Positions 33,821-46,735 of a stretch of DNA of 64,000 nucleotides are shown piece after piece. Within the stretch, counting starts at the first letter, position 1, and every line of letters begins with the position of its first letter. Location: the NCBI GenBank assembly GCA_028023455.1, contig JAQFVV010012574.1:481501-545500 (forward strand), given 5' to 3'. Position numbers and translations under genes: made by a program. The notes beneath the pieces are model-generated. The model was not told the origin of the DNA, ran no database searches, and was given only the letters and a program-made list of their open reading frames with translations. Origin of the DNA: Epiperipatus broadwayi (taxonomy: Eukaryota; Onychophora; Udeonychophora; Euonychophora; Peripatidae).

Positions 33821-36800
33821 TATGTCAGAATTATATGCTCTTTATAATATTTGTAATCATTTATTGAAGAACATTTAAAATATAAAGTTAAAAAGATGCA
33901 GTCTAGATATATAGGATAAAGAAAGTACATTATGTTTATAACTAAATTACTGCAGGCATTTTATATGCGTATAATAATAAAATAGTGATGGTAATATTGT
34001 TATGCATTATTGAATATAGTGGTTAGAGTCGATCGAAAGTAAAAAGATCTTTATTTGATCAGCTGAATAGAAGTGTTATACGCAGCTTGTTAATTCGATC
34101 TCCTTTTTCTTCTATGAATGATAACCTTTTAAAAAAAATATATGATATTAAACTCTAACTGATTATATGTGAATGGTATCCTAAAGCTGTAACTTTAATA
34201 GCATTAATCCAATTCACAATTTTATTTTGAATATTTAATTTTTTCTAAATTACATTAACGCGACGACATTATCTGGTATACAGAAAAATATACAAATTTA
34301 AAATAATTATTTTTGAATAAAGTAGACACATCAGTTCTAGCGTTTCAATAAGCAATACTATTTTAATTAAAGATTGGGAATTCCACCTATTAGCATTTTA
34401 CTATTAAAACTATTATAAAAAAGTTTTTCAGTAATTTTATTAATTTCTAATATCTTGGATTCGTTGTATAGTCTCCAGAGTAGCATAAAAACGTTACAAT
34501 ACAACTACCGTGAAAGAGAGTGTGAACCCTGTTTATTCTCTTAATATTTTTCAGTACTTTTGTCATAGAAATAGATAACTTATATTAAAATAGTATTAAA
34601 ATATATACATATATAAACAATACTACATCGATTTAGGGCAATATATTATATATTTAAGCTCTAAGATTTTTAAATTGCTATCCAATATAAAATAATTGGC
34701 CATTCTTCTTTAACTAGAAGTATATTTCAGGTAATAGTTTTTTCAGGTATGCTACAAATTTGAATACCTACTAATTATATTACAATAACAGTTTGCACTT
34801 AGTATTTAAGTATTGCGTAGTAGAAATAAGTTTTATTTTACACTAGTGAATAGTATGTTATTTTTTTAAAAAAGTGCATGCATGTACATGTGTGTATGTG
34901 TAAAAAATCTGGAGAGCTGTCAGCATCCCATGTGCTACATATTCATTATTTGGTTGTCTATACACATTAAAATACTGACAAATCATTTTCCATCATATAT
35001 AGAATTCAGAAAATAATCTATCACCAGTCGAAAGTGACTTCACTCCAAGGTAATCGATGATAATATTATCTAAAGTATGTACATACTTCAGAGTGATTTT
35101 TTCAATTTTTTTATAAATATAAAAATCAGTCAATGAATATTTAATAGATGGTGATTGAGATGATATCTTAAAATAATACAATTTGATTTTTAGATGTCAA
35201 AATTCCTGCATTCATATCTTGGCATCATCCAGTTTAGGTTCATATCGATGTATGTTACTAATATTTTATATATATCATTTTATTCTTTAAATTAAAAAAA
35301 TATATTTATTGAGAATGGTATATAAAATACAGGTTAGATATCATGAATGGAAAAGAAATTATATCTACAAATAGTGAAATAGAGATTTGCCACAAATAAA
35401 CTATGTTTGCTACTAATATATTGGAAATATACTTAAATAAAATTTTAAAAAAATATTACAGAAAGTTAATAAATTTATGGATCATTTGAAAATTAATAAA
35501 TATGCATTTTTTATAATAAATAACTATCCTATTTTTTATTATGAAAATGTTTTATAAATTAGATATAGTCTAAGCTAATCTGAAAATTTGAATTCAATTT
35601 TATTTGATTATAAAAGTAAAAAAAATAAGTAAATTTTTCTGCTTGGAACATTAATAATTAAACTTTTAACAAGTTGACATTTTCTATTGTTAGCCCTGGT
35701 GGCAGTTTTTGTCAATGTTCAATCTTTGATGTCAATATAAAATCTTTATTTGAAACTAAAATGCAATAAATTGGATTTGATTTTTTAGAAATTTTATTTT
35801 ACAAATGAAAAATATTGTAAAAAATTATATTTGAACTTTACAAATATTTAAAAAATGATTACATAGTGAGAATATTTTTCATAATTGCATGATGGGAAAA
35901 AAAAAAATAAGCAAGCAACTCTAGAAAATCAAAAAAAATTGTATTGATTGAAATAATCTTTGATAAATCTACAAAATTTTGCTTTAAAACATTAAAACTG
36001 CTTTATAATTTTTAGAATATCTCAAAAATCCTAACACACTGTTAGTAATGACAAATAATGATGTTACTGAATCAGTGTCCACAAGGTGTGGTCATCTTTT
36101 CTGCCATAGTTTTCTTTGTTAACACTGTGGTTAAATTTATTAACTTCTATTATTAAAAATAAAATATATATGAATTAAACAAAAATTTATACATGTATTC
36201 TTTTGATTTTAAACAATTATTATTATATAATTATTGTGTACAATAATCAGAAATACTTAATAAACTATGCCAAATTCATATTTTTTGTTATTCCAAAAAT
36301 TTGCTCAAAATAATTTTGAAAATGCTATGGAAACCAAAGAACAAAAAACGTCAAACATGAGGAGAGAGATTTTTATTTTTATTAAACTAATTGGAAAATA
36401 TAGATCTCTTTAGATTTTTTTAAAATTAATAAATCAATATTTGCTAGTTTGCAGTTTTTGCATTTGAAATAAGCCCTATAACTATGGATAGCCATAGAAG
36501 AATGATCTAAAACAGCAGAACTGCCATGCTATTTCTGAAGTAAACATCCATAATAGATGTCAGACTCCATATAAGCCAAATTAAAAAAAAATAGAATAGT
36601 TACTTCACTTGGGAAATCATGTGATATTCAAGCATAAGATATGATAGAATTAATCTTTGATTCAGAGACTTTAATTTTGAACTAAATATTAAGAATTTAT
36701 AAACAATATCACAATGCTTATAAGTATAATGCCTTTCATTAAGGATAATGTTTAAATGCATGCACTTTCATTATTATAAAAAATTATTTAGCTGTTTTTA

Positions 36801-37619
36801 ATTTCATTATTTTATTTATGTAATATCTATGAGTCATTTGAATTTGAAACTTCTTTTTTTAATTCATGTCAGCTAGAAGAATAATCTGTTAAGCATTTTA
36901 TTTTACTTATTTATTTTTATTATTACAATTTTTAAAATCTGCTTGATGTTTATTAATATTATTTATGATGTTGAGAAACATAACATCACTTTTATTAAGA
37001 TTAAATAGTTAATACTATATTAAAACCTGTAAAATGAAGAATAAACTTCAAAACAAAATAAATTTAGATTCTATGATTTAATCATGTAAAATTTTAAATA
37101 TGGAAATGGGAAACTTTGTAATTTGCTGGTGCATAAAAAATGGGAACATTTACTTGTGCATAAAAGTCATGCTTGCTTAGAGATATGAGATTTAAAGATT
37201 TAAGATAAGAAAAATGTAAAAATTTCATACCATTCAATGAAGAATGAAGAGAAGTATGTTGGAATAAATGAAATGCATGATGGGAGAATAAGCATGTATT
37301 ATAGACATTACATAAAAATTTAAATGATTGAAATGAAGTTAAAATGAATACATTCAAGTAAAAATAAAATAAGTGGACCATCAAATTATTAAATTAGTTA
37401 TTTAGGAGATTGTGCAATATCTAGAAGGAGATCTCACATGAGCTAAGTAAATGTGCTAAGGAAATATACTGGTGTTATGGAGAAGAAAAGCTATAGATAA
37501 AAATATTGAATCATAGTTGGAAAAACTTTATTTTCTTGATTGATAGTAATTGAAAATGATATATGATTAAATACTTATTGCATTAAATTAATAATTAATT
37601 TTATTCTTTTAAAGTAATT
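33821..37619. other. AT-rich DNA, no gene seen
   Basis: No coding, RNA or element similarity could be named. A C-poor open frame at 37384-37094 (minus) lacks any motif, although its 5' part lies near RTE copy 5 and it may be old element debris. Confidence 0.4.
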
Positions 37620-38505
37620 AATATATGTTTTGGTTTATACTGCTGAATGGAGTTTGCTGTTAATTGAAAGGAGACCCTTTGATTTCTCTTTGATACCATA
37701 AAGAGTTAAGCAGGGAAAATTTTTAATGTCCACCTTACACATTCTTATCATTGCAGGAAAATTAAATGGAGGTCAATTAAGTCATCTAGATTTTGAAGAT
37801 GACGTAATTGTTTTTTGCAAATAATGCTTCAGGATTTCAAGAAATTTTGCAAAAGTTTTCAGATCAATATTTTAAAAAAGGACTACGGATAAATGGTAAA
37901 AATACTAAAGTAACTTTAAATGGATTGTTTTAGAAAAAGAAAATAAAAATTGATAATCATGAATTAGAAGTTAACAATACCTTGGTCATATTATTAATGC
38001 AGACGGAAATAAAATAGAAGGATTTAATCATAGAATTAAACTTGGATGGAGTGCTTTTGATAGAAATAATATTGAAAGGAAATATGTGTATGTGTTTGAA
38101 AAGAAAGTTTATTAATTAAATGCATTTTATCAGTTTTTTATTATGAATCTAAGACTTGACACTTAGCAAAAGAGCAATATAAATACTTCAAATCACTCAA
38201 CATAGTATGGTGAGATGTATATTATAAGTAGTAAAAAGAGATGCCAGATGGTTGATAGCATAAATAAGTATGAATGATATTTTTGAAACAATTAAGAGAC
38301 TGAAATGAAGATAGTCTGGACATATGACTAGAAGGGATAATAAGAGATAAACAGTTGAAGTTTTTAAGTGGGATCTCAAAACAATTGTAAAAGCTCTAGA
38401 GAAAGAAATAAGATTTACTGATGTTTAAGGAGAAGAGAAATCAAAGATAGAAGTAACTGGATTAAATTTTAGGAAACCATTAATGACGAAAAATGATGAT
38501 GATGA
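37620..38505 (+). pseudogene. RTE-like LINE, decayed 3' fragment (copy 5)
   Basis: The plus strand reads GGQLSHLDFEDDVIVF at about 37770-37818 (the RT catalytic box; FADD here altered to FEDD) and continues through GHIINADGN..., FNHRIKLGWSAFDRNN and the C-terminal block to a (GATGAT)n tail at 38494-38506. This is the best-preserved of the short copies, but with frameshifts and stops. Confidence 0.8.
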
Positions 38506-38519
38506 TACTATTGGAAAAA

Positions 38520-39610
38520 TAAGCGTGTTGGAATACAATGCATCATCACAAGGGTCAGATTATAAACAAAAATTGGGAGCACCAAAGCAATGTTTTGACT
38601 AATGTTAGCAATACAGTATCATTATTCCGCAAAACTAAGATAGAGTTATTATTAAGGCTCAAATTATTCAATCATGTGATATATATATATATATTGTAAT
38701 GCTCTAACGAAACAGCAGTAGAGAGCTCTCTTAATTCTTAGAAGATGCTGCTGCGATTGCGTTATTAGGCAAAACTTGGTGCTTCTAAAAATCATATATT
38801 CTGAAGTTAGGCCTACGTATATGATAGATAGCTTGACTTAATTAAAATGTATTTATTATTTATTTGTTGTAGTTATAATACATATTGTTTTAGTTATCTT
38901 TTTTTTAAAAAAAGAAACTATAACAACGGCTAACTATAATAATGTACCATCATTATAGTAGTTAAGTTTCTAATAAACTCGACAATTCTTCTAAAATAGG
39001 CCAATGATTATAAAGAATACTATTTGTTTAAACCAAATAAGAACGTCAATATTAATATTTTTTCTTACAGTCAATTTAAGATTAAGTGACACATTTAGCA
39101 TTTGCAATTGCTAACATTTTCTTTTAAAAAAAACTCTCTCAATGAAATATTAGGAATCACTTTGCTCATAAATATTTTACAGTAAACTTTTTTTTAATTA
39201 CTTAAAAACAGAGACAAGTTTAATTATCACTAGAAAATATAATGAATTGTTAACTGAAAAAAAATATGTAAGAAATCTTTTCTATAAGAACACTTTAAGC
39301 ATCTACATGTAAAAATATGTACGAAATTGAAAAATTATATCTGCATAACAACGAATATGTTTTTGAACAATACTCAAACAGAAGGAAATGCTATTTATAT
39401 AATCACTAGAAGTCAGCGACATTTTATAATGTTTTAATAATACGTATTTATAAATTTCCATTTACTCTTATTTTATATATATATAAATCCACATCTTGTG
39501 CAGAAGATTTTAAAATTATCATTTTTCAAAAATGAAAATAATATTGACTCCTTATTTTTATAATTTAGTAAGCTTTTTTCCTGTATGATTTAGTGGAGTG
39601 GTAGAGAGAC
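38520..39610. other. No gene seen
   Basis: AT-rich spacer with a short (TA)n run at about 38680-38694. A slightly GC-richer patch at 38700-38830 has no identifiable content. Confidence 0.4.
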
Positions 39611-39614
39611 TCAA

Positions 39615-39775
39615 TAGCTACATCATCATCATATTCAGCTATTATCGATTCACTACGCTATAGGATGAAGATCTCTCCAAATTTAATCCACTTTTTCCGA
39701 TTTGTCTCTCTTCTCATCCCCCCTGCACACTTTCTTATTTCATCTATACATCTCATATGTGGTCTTTTTCTATTT
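39615..39775 (-). pseudogene. RTE-like LINE, 3' terminal fragment (copy 6)
   Basis: Only the last 160 bp of the element: on the plus strand it begins ATCATCATCATA and continues with AGGATGAAGATCTCTCC, the same 3' UTR as at 14640 and 57730. Extreme 5' truncation, as expected from abortive reverse transcription. Confidence 0.75.
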
Positions 39776-40389
39776 ATGATCTACGAATTGAAGTTCCATT
39801 TTCCACTTTTGAGACTTATGATCTTGTGATTGACAAACCATTCAATTTTTATTTAATTTAAAATATTTTTATAGTTTAAACAAAAAACAAACAAACAATA
39901 CAATCTGTTATGTGTTACCGTAGCAACATCCATTTGCGGCAGTCATATGTGTGAATTACTTTCTGCAGTTCATAAAATTTTTAATTCCCCATTTCCAAGT
40001 GCGGGATAAGATGTTTGTCTGAAGGTTAGTATTAACGGTATTTTAGTAGTCGTTATACGTGGGATGATTTCCATCACCTAATATTAAATGTTTAAAAAAA
40101 ATTCAAACTTGATTTAAACTTTTCAAATATATTTAACTGTTAGTAATGTAGTAAAAATACAATGTTTCAAGTTGTATAATTTTTCTTATCTTATACAGTT
40201 TGTTGCTATCCTAACCAATGATAGTATTCATATATGGGAAACAAATCAGCAACATTACAAATCCCACTGTTGAATTTAGGATAATGCTCTAATCAACTAC
40301 TTAATTCTGTCTAAGGCATAAAATCAGAAGAAATTTCATATATTTATTTATGAGAGTCCTCCTGAGTTTTCCACTTTAATCACATAGAT

Positions 40390-40814
40390 CAGGAGTGGGC
40401 AAATAGTGGCCTGAGGGCCATATGTGGTCAGCTAAGAATTTTTATGTGGCCCACCAAGACAATCAGAAAAATCCGCCTTGAACTGAGATTTCCTTCCTGT
40501 GCACGACCAAAGATTCATCTCATATTTTCCACTAGGATGGCCACATCAATACACATGTGCAGTGTTAATATGATGTGCAGTGTTTTTCCAGTTGATCTGG
40601 TTAATTTCAATTTTGTCTTTGCATTAGCAAATATATACATTTCCAACTTTAGTGAAACTATGAACCCTCCAAAAAAAATGTAAATTTGGTGATGAAGGTT
40701 GTGTGTTTAATGAAGAATGGACAAACAAATATTTCTTTGGTAATACAGGGAATAAAGCAGTGTGTTTATTGTGTCATGTCTTCACTTCCACAAAGTGGCA
40801 ATTGCCCACCCCTG
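40390..40814 (+). mobile_element. Internally deleted hAT element with perfect 8-bp target duplication
   Basis: The 8-bp duplication ACATAGAT lies at 40382-40389 and 40815-40822. Terminal inverted repeats are CAGGAGTGGGCAA at the left end and CAGGGGTGGGCAA (complement) at the right. Near the right end, a short coding remnant starts at ATG 40661 and, allowing a frameshift, reads like the N-terminus of a BED-finger hAT protein of the GTF2IRD2/FAM200 type (FNEEWTNKYFF, then AVCLLCH). It stops abruptly at the right terminus. The body of the transposase has been deleted. It is non-autonomous and would rely on a related transposase. Confidence 0.9.
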
Positions 40815-40857
40815 ACATAGATAATTATATGGAATTTCTACTGACTTGTTTTTGACA

Positions 40858-40935
40858 GAATAGTCTAGTTGGTTAGAATGTCACCTTAAATTCCACATCC
40901 ATGAGTCTAAAGGACCAGGTTTAATCCCCATGCTA
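40858..40935 (+). repeat. tRNA-derived SINE head
   Basis: TAGTCTAGTTGGTTAGAA (40861-40878) resembles an A-box/D-arm, and GGTTTAATCCCC (40918-40929) a B-box, at tRNA-like spacing. It does not fold as a full tRNA. It lies 36 bp beyond the hAT duplication. Confidence 0.45.
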
Positions 40936-43900
40936 GCACTGTCATTGGTCAGGTTGGATTAACTTGAAGAAGAGAGAAAAATAATACTATTTGAATCATG
41001 TTATATACTAACATGTGTGCTATTACTAATAGTTGAATATATTTTAAAATTTTAAATAAAGTTTGAATTTTTCTAAAGTCATTTAACATATAATATTAGA
41101 TGACAGAAATCGTTCAACATATAATTACTATGTTGAAATGATGTCTTATTATTGACATAATTGTGATCAAACTATTGATGACATAAATCCATATCATTAC
41201 TACCTAATATAGATATTAATAATAATAAAAAATAAAGAAACATAAAACAAAGTAGTAAAATCCATGAAAAAATAAGGTAATCATAAATTTAAAAAATAGT
41301 ACAGACATATTGACAAACTTGTTATTGAAACAAATTTATTGTATGCATAAAAACTTATCACTATTTAAATGTCAGAGCCATTTGTAAACTAGTTTTAGCC
41401 TACATTCATTGCACACTATATTGTAAGACTGAATAATGTATTACTATATTTGAAACTGAATAATGTATATTTTTTATCTAAAGTCAGATTGAGGCAATTT
41501 GGAAATAGGTAATATAACTAAAACTGAAGACTAACCTAATGCTATGCTGATAGGATAGCACCGAGCAGGATACATTTTTATATGATGTGTAGCTTGGGAG
41601 ATCATGTGACATTAAGATTTATCAAAGTGATTTTTTTTTATTTTTGTCAGCTGTAAATCGATTTGTGGACATTCAGATTTTAAGCTGCAATACTATGAGT
41701 GTGCTAAGCTTGAATACCTTTTTAAATAAATAAAATAGAAATATCATAATGGATTTCTTAATTAAATAAATCTCCAAAAATTTCTTTCTTCTTTTACTTT
41801 TTATAATGCTTCTCATTCAATTCAGTTTCCACTAATTTCAACTATGAAGCAGTTTTCTTCATAGCTGTTTTTTTTCTTATTTACAGACTAATCATTTATT
41901 TTAAAACAAAAATTGATACTATATAAAGAGATAAAAGAACAACAATTCTGAAGAAGACTGCAGGACAGTCAAAACTGTCAGATAAATTGTATAAAATGCA
42001 CTGTGAAATTTTTTTAGTGATTCATTTAGCAATAAAATTATAATGCTAATATTATTATAAATAAGTTAATGTGATTAAAGGCCATTATATATTTCATAAA
42101 TTCTTTGTGCTTCTACTAGTATAATTTATCAGATATTTTATTATAACTTGCTTGCATTTAATTTAACTTTAGTATTATGAGGGTATTTTGTCTATGCTGC
42201 ATTTATCTTATTTTCTAGTCGCTTAGCATTTGTTACTTCTATTAAATAGTAGTTTAACTATTATTTTCAATATTTTGCTCACTAAAGTCTCACTTGTGAT
42301 ATGATTCCTCAAACACTTATTTCTAAAATACTGTAATATCTTATTAATTGACCTTCGCTTGTCACATCACAATCTTTAAATTCTTTTGATAATCTAAAAT
42401 GCATGCATATTAAAATTCACAAGTAGTATTTTATGTTTGCATTATTATACTGGCAAATTTCGTTTTGGTTACACCAAAATATAAAATAATGTGTAGTTTT
42501 TTATCATGAGTACATATTTAATATTAAAGTTCTTCATATGAATAATTTATTTTGTTTACATATACATTTGTATTTGCTTTATAATTGGGGTATTTTCTTT
42601 TATAGAATGTTTCAAGAATGTATGGAGTAGAAATTATTAAGTACATCTGTAAAAGATATTACACATGGCAACAGAGAAAACAAGTTGAATTACTCCAATA
42701 TGTGTGTATTTAATTAAAAAAATATCGATATATTAATCTTTAACTGGATCAGTGTTTATATATGAGCTAGGAATAATCTCTAGTTTCTCTAACTTAACAT
42801 AAAATTAATGATGATCATTGGTGTTTTTGTCTGGATAGTTTGTGTCAAGAATTGAGTAAGTTTGATGCTTCTAAATCAAAATACAACAGTTTACTATTGA
42901 TAATTTATTGAACATATTAAAAGTATATGTAAGATATTGTGACCTGGATCAACTAGTGAGTGCTGTTAACATGAAATGCACTTTGTGGGTCATTTTTCTT
43001 TTCCTTTGTCTTTATTTATATGTTTCAAGAATGTGTAGTGGAGAGAAGTTGGATCTAATATTCTTTATTCTTTGTTTTCTTTTGACATTTTCTTTTATAA
43101 TATCTTTAGAATTCTCAGAATATTTTTTTTCAATTGATTCTTAACTTTCTTTCATCCCTACATTAAATTTATCCAAAATATCATATTTATCCAATGAGTC
43201 AAGTGATATATTTACACAGTTTTCAAATGAGAATAGTTTATTATTTTTTGGAGTGCAAATTTTATGTTGATGCAGGAAACCAATAAAATGTTAATCTTAT
43301 TAGTTTAATCACTTTCTGTGATTTCTTGTTTCAATTTATAGAGTTTATTTAAGAGTCCATATTTTGTACATAATACATTCCTCATACTTATTTCACCAAG
43401 AATAATCACAAGATTATGAATTGTATGCTGTTTTTTTACCAGCTTTTCATGAACCACCATCATTGATCATTATAGATTAATTTGAAAATAAAAGCTGAGA
43501 CATAATTTATTAATGTGGCTATATAAGACATTACGCATTTATTTTATTATTTCTAACACAGAGGCTGCAAAGAAATCTACCAAGACTTAAGCAGATAGTT
43601 TTTCTAGGAGACAGTATAAATCTAAATTTAAAGTCGTTTTTGAAATCTATTTTAATTTTAAATAATACATATAAAAATATTTGCTCTCTAGTACAAGTAT
43701 TATTTGATTTTAGTCTTCTGATAAGTATTCAAACTACTTAAATTTTAAATTCCTTTTGACTGATTTCAACTGACATATATATCATTTCAAAAAAACTTTT
43801 TGTTAATGGCAATGAAAAAAAATCATTAGTATTTTTAAGCCGGATTTCTTCCAGGGCATCAAGATACTCAAAATATGGGAATCAGATATAATTTTAAATC

Positions 43901-46333
43901 TTGGAAAAATTATAGAAGAGGCAATTAGATATTTGTTTATAAGCAATGCTGTAAAAATTTAATTAATTTTTTTTTGTTTGACTTCAAATTTCAAATCAGT
44001 AGTTAATGATTTTTCATTTTAAGTTGCATATATATATATGAATGTTTTTGCTTAAATGTGAGCTCTTCCAGGTACATTTATTTAGTCTTATTAGTGTACG
44101 AATTTGTGTGTATGCATATTTAATTGATAGATAAAAGTACCTTGACCGGTATAATAAATCAAGTTGTGTACATGAATAGGATTGAACATGTGAATTTTCA
44201 CTTTGTGCCATCTCTAATAATATATATTTTTTGATTAGTATACATATTACTATGTATAAGGATCATTAAAGATAAAAGCATTCTTAAAATTAAAATATTA
44301 GAATGAATTAAGTTTAAAAAATGACAAGCGCTAACTAACTACAACTGATAATTAGATACAAATGCATTAACATCTTTTAAAGAACTAAGATGAAAAAAAG
44401 AAATGTTGAAAAATAGAAATGTTCAAGTAAAAGAAATCCAAGAGTCATTTTGTATTAATTGTGACTATTCGTTTTTATGAAATATAAGAGTGATACTGCT
44501 ATTTTGGGATAGAAATGATACACATAGATAAATGATACATATTGATGTTAAAATAGTATACAAAAATAAAGGAAAAAAGTACCAGCCCTGATTGCAAAAA
44601 TATTTGTGCAGTATGTGAATGGATATTATCAGCTGTTCATTACCTGATGCTATCAAACATATGGAGATTATTTCAATATAAATTATTTTGATGTAAAAGA
44701 TAAACCAGACAAAGAAAGATATTTTGAACTAAAATTAATTATCCATCAGAGAAATAAATCCCTTTTTATAAAATCTCATCTAATGCTAGGAAAGTATCAA
44801 AACAATTAGCTAATAGCGATGATGATCAAGAACCACTGGGTCATAATACCTATTGCCTAGCATCTTTCAAACTGCTATTAGACAAAAAAATTAGCATGCA
44901 TATTACATATACACAGTTAGGGCTTGAAACCAAGCTGACTGAAATTATTTTAGTTAGATGGATTATAGACAACTCAGAAAACAGTTTATCTTGAATCTAG
45001 CTATTTTTTTGCTAAAGTATAAACAAGAATGAAAAACATTTCACTTCATCATTTGGCAATTTGCAAGTCTAGTGAGTATACTCTCGCTTTCACTATTCTT
45101 CTGTGAGGGATTGTTGAAGGGGCCTTTGCCTTGCAGCTGTTTACAAAATGCTGTTTTGTTTTATTTATAAATAGACAGATTAACATTAATCTGAATACTT
45201 CTTATTTAAAAACTTCCATTATCAAAGCAAAAATTTTAAAGGTATTTATTAACCCTTTCAAGAAATATATTAATTTTTGTTAAAGGGAAATAAATATTCG
45301 ATAAATATCTGTGAATTAATAAGTCTAATTATAGTAAGATGTTTGGATTTATAATCTAAAAAAATTGCTGGAATTAGGAGACACATACACATATATGTAA
45401 AGGACATTATTTTTAATAGAAAGTGATGATATTGCCAAAAAGGAACGGTGCTATTAAATAATTTATAAAATGCATTATTATTGTTATTAAAGATGATGAA
45501 ATCTTAAAAGTGAAATAACAAATAAATATGATTAGATTTTAAGCAAAATGCAACATAACACATATACAAATGTTATCAGAAAAAATTCACAATAACAACT
45601 GATAAAGTTTCTATTAAAACGTGCATGGAATTAACAAATCGGAAGACTTCTGTGATAGGTGGAAAAATGAAAATTTAAAAAATGATCAATCATGTAAGAT
45701 TTAAAAGAAAATATTAATAAGGACCAGGACATGACAAAATGAAAGATTGCAAACTACTATGCAACATAAGTGTAGAGATTCTGCAGCAAAATAACTAAAC
45801 AAATTTATTATGAATCAATAAAATATCACTTGCATTGCATATTTTCCAAGAGCTTTTAGAAAAGATAATTAATGTTAACACTATAAAAAAATAAAAAAAT
45901 AATAATTGTAATAATAATATAAGAATCATATGGTTAATTGCTTAAGAAGAAACAGTAGTGAAAGCAGAAGACAGGAGAGCTAAAGATTTTGTTATAAAAT
46001 GTCAGTTGAACAAAATAAATAATATTAATTTGATCAATTATTTATCATTTAGGCACTCAATTTAATTTTAAATTATTTACCTATGATAAAACAAAGAATG
46101 GAAAATATAGATAAGTACTGTTGTTTAAACTAAATAAGATAAAAATGGCTGACAATATTTTTAAAGTCATTTTTAAGAAAGACATTCTCCGATTGAAATT
46201 AAAAGATATTGTAAGAGTTTTTTTTAAATATATATAATAAATAAAAAAATAAACAAATAACGTTATTTTTTTATCTTGTTCAACTGGCTTTTGATTAAAA
46301 AATCTTTAGCTCTTGAGTTCGCTGTTTTCATTA
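40936..46333. other. AT-rich DNA, at most traces of old elements
   Basis: No gene seen. A patch at about 42940-43060 (GACCTGGATCAACTAGTGAG) resembles part of the SINE-containing region at 56934 (GATCTGGACCAACTGATGAG). Around 45600-45900 the plus strand is faintly like the RT finger region of a LINE, with a GPGHD-type string, but too weak to call. Confidence 0.35.
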
Positions 46334-46735
46334 CTCTACTTCAGGGTTTCCCAAAGTGGGGGGTGCGTATCCTTGGGGGAATATGAAGAGCTTAGTGGAG
46401 GTAAGCACAGCACCGAACTTTGACTGAATCTGGTGCAACAAGCAGTTTACTATTTTTTATTACAAGCATATAAAAATAAAAAACTATTTTACTTATGTGT
46501 AGTTTTGTATACATAGCCATGGCATCGACAATCACTTTGATACTGCATATTCCACCAGTCTATGTCTCAGATAACATGTTACATACAATACTACACATTG
46601 AACTGTTACACAGCATGCATATTTTTAGCTTTTATGTGATTTTGCTACTGGAAAGGTTTATTATGTTTTTTAGTAAGTCCCATTGATTTTGATTATTTTT
46701 ACAATATATAATTTTTGTCCCTAACATTTAAGATT

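Noticed and set aside
45600-45900. Possible LINE finger region on the plus strand
   Set aside because: Only one short similarity (GPGHD-type) with no flanking blocks; below what I can support.
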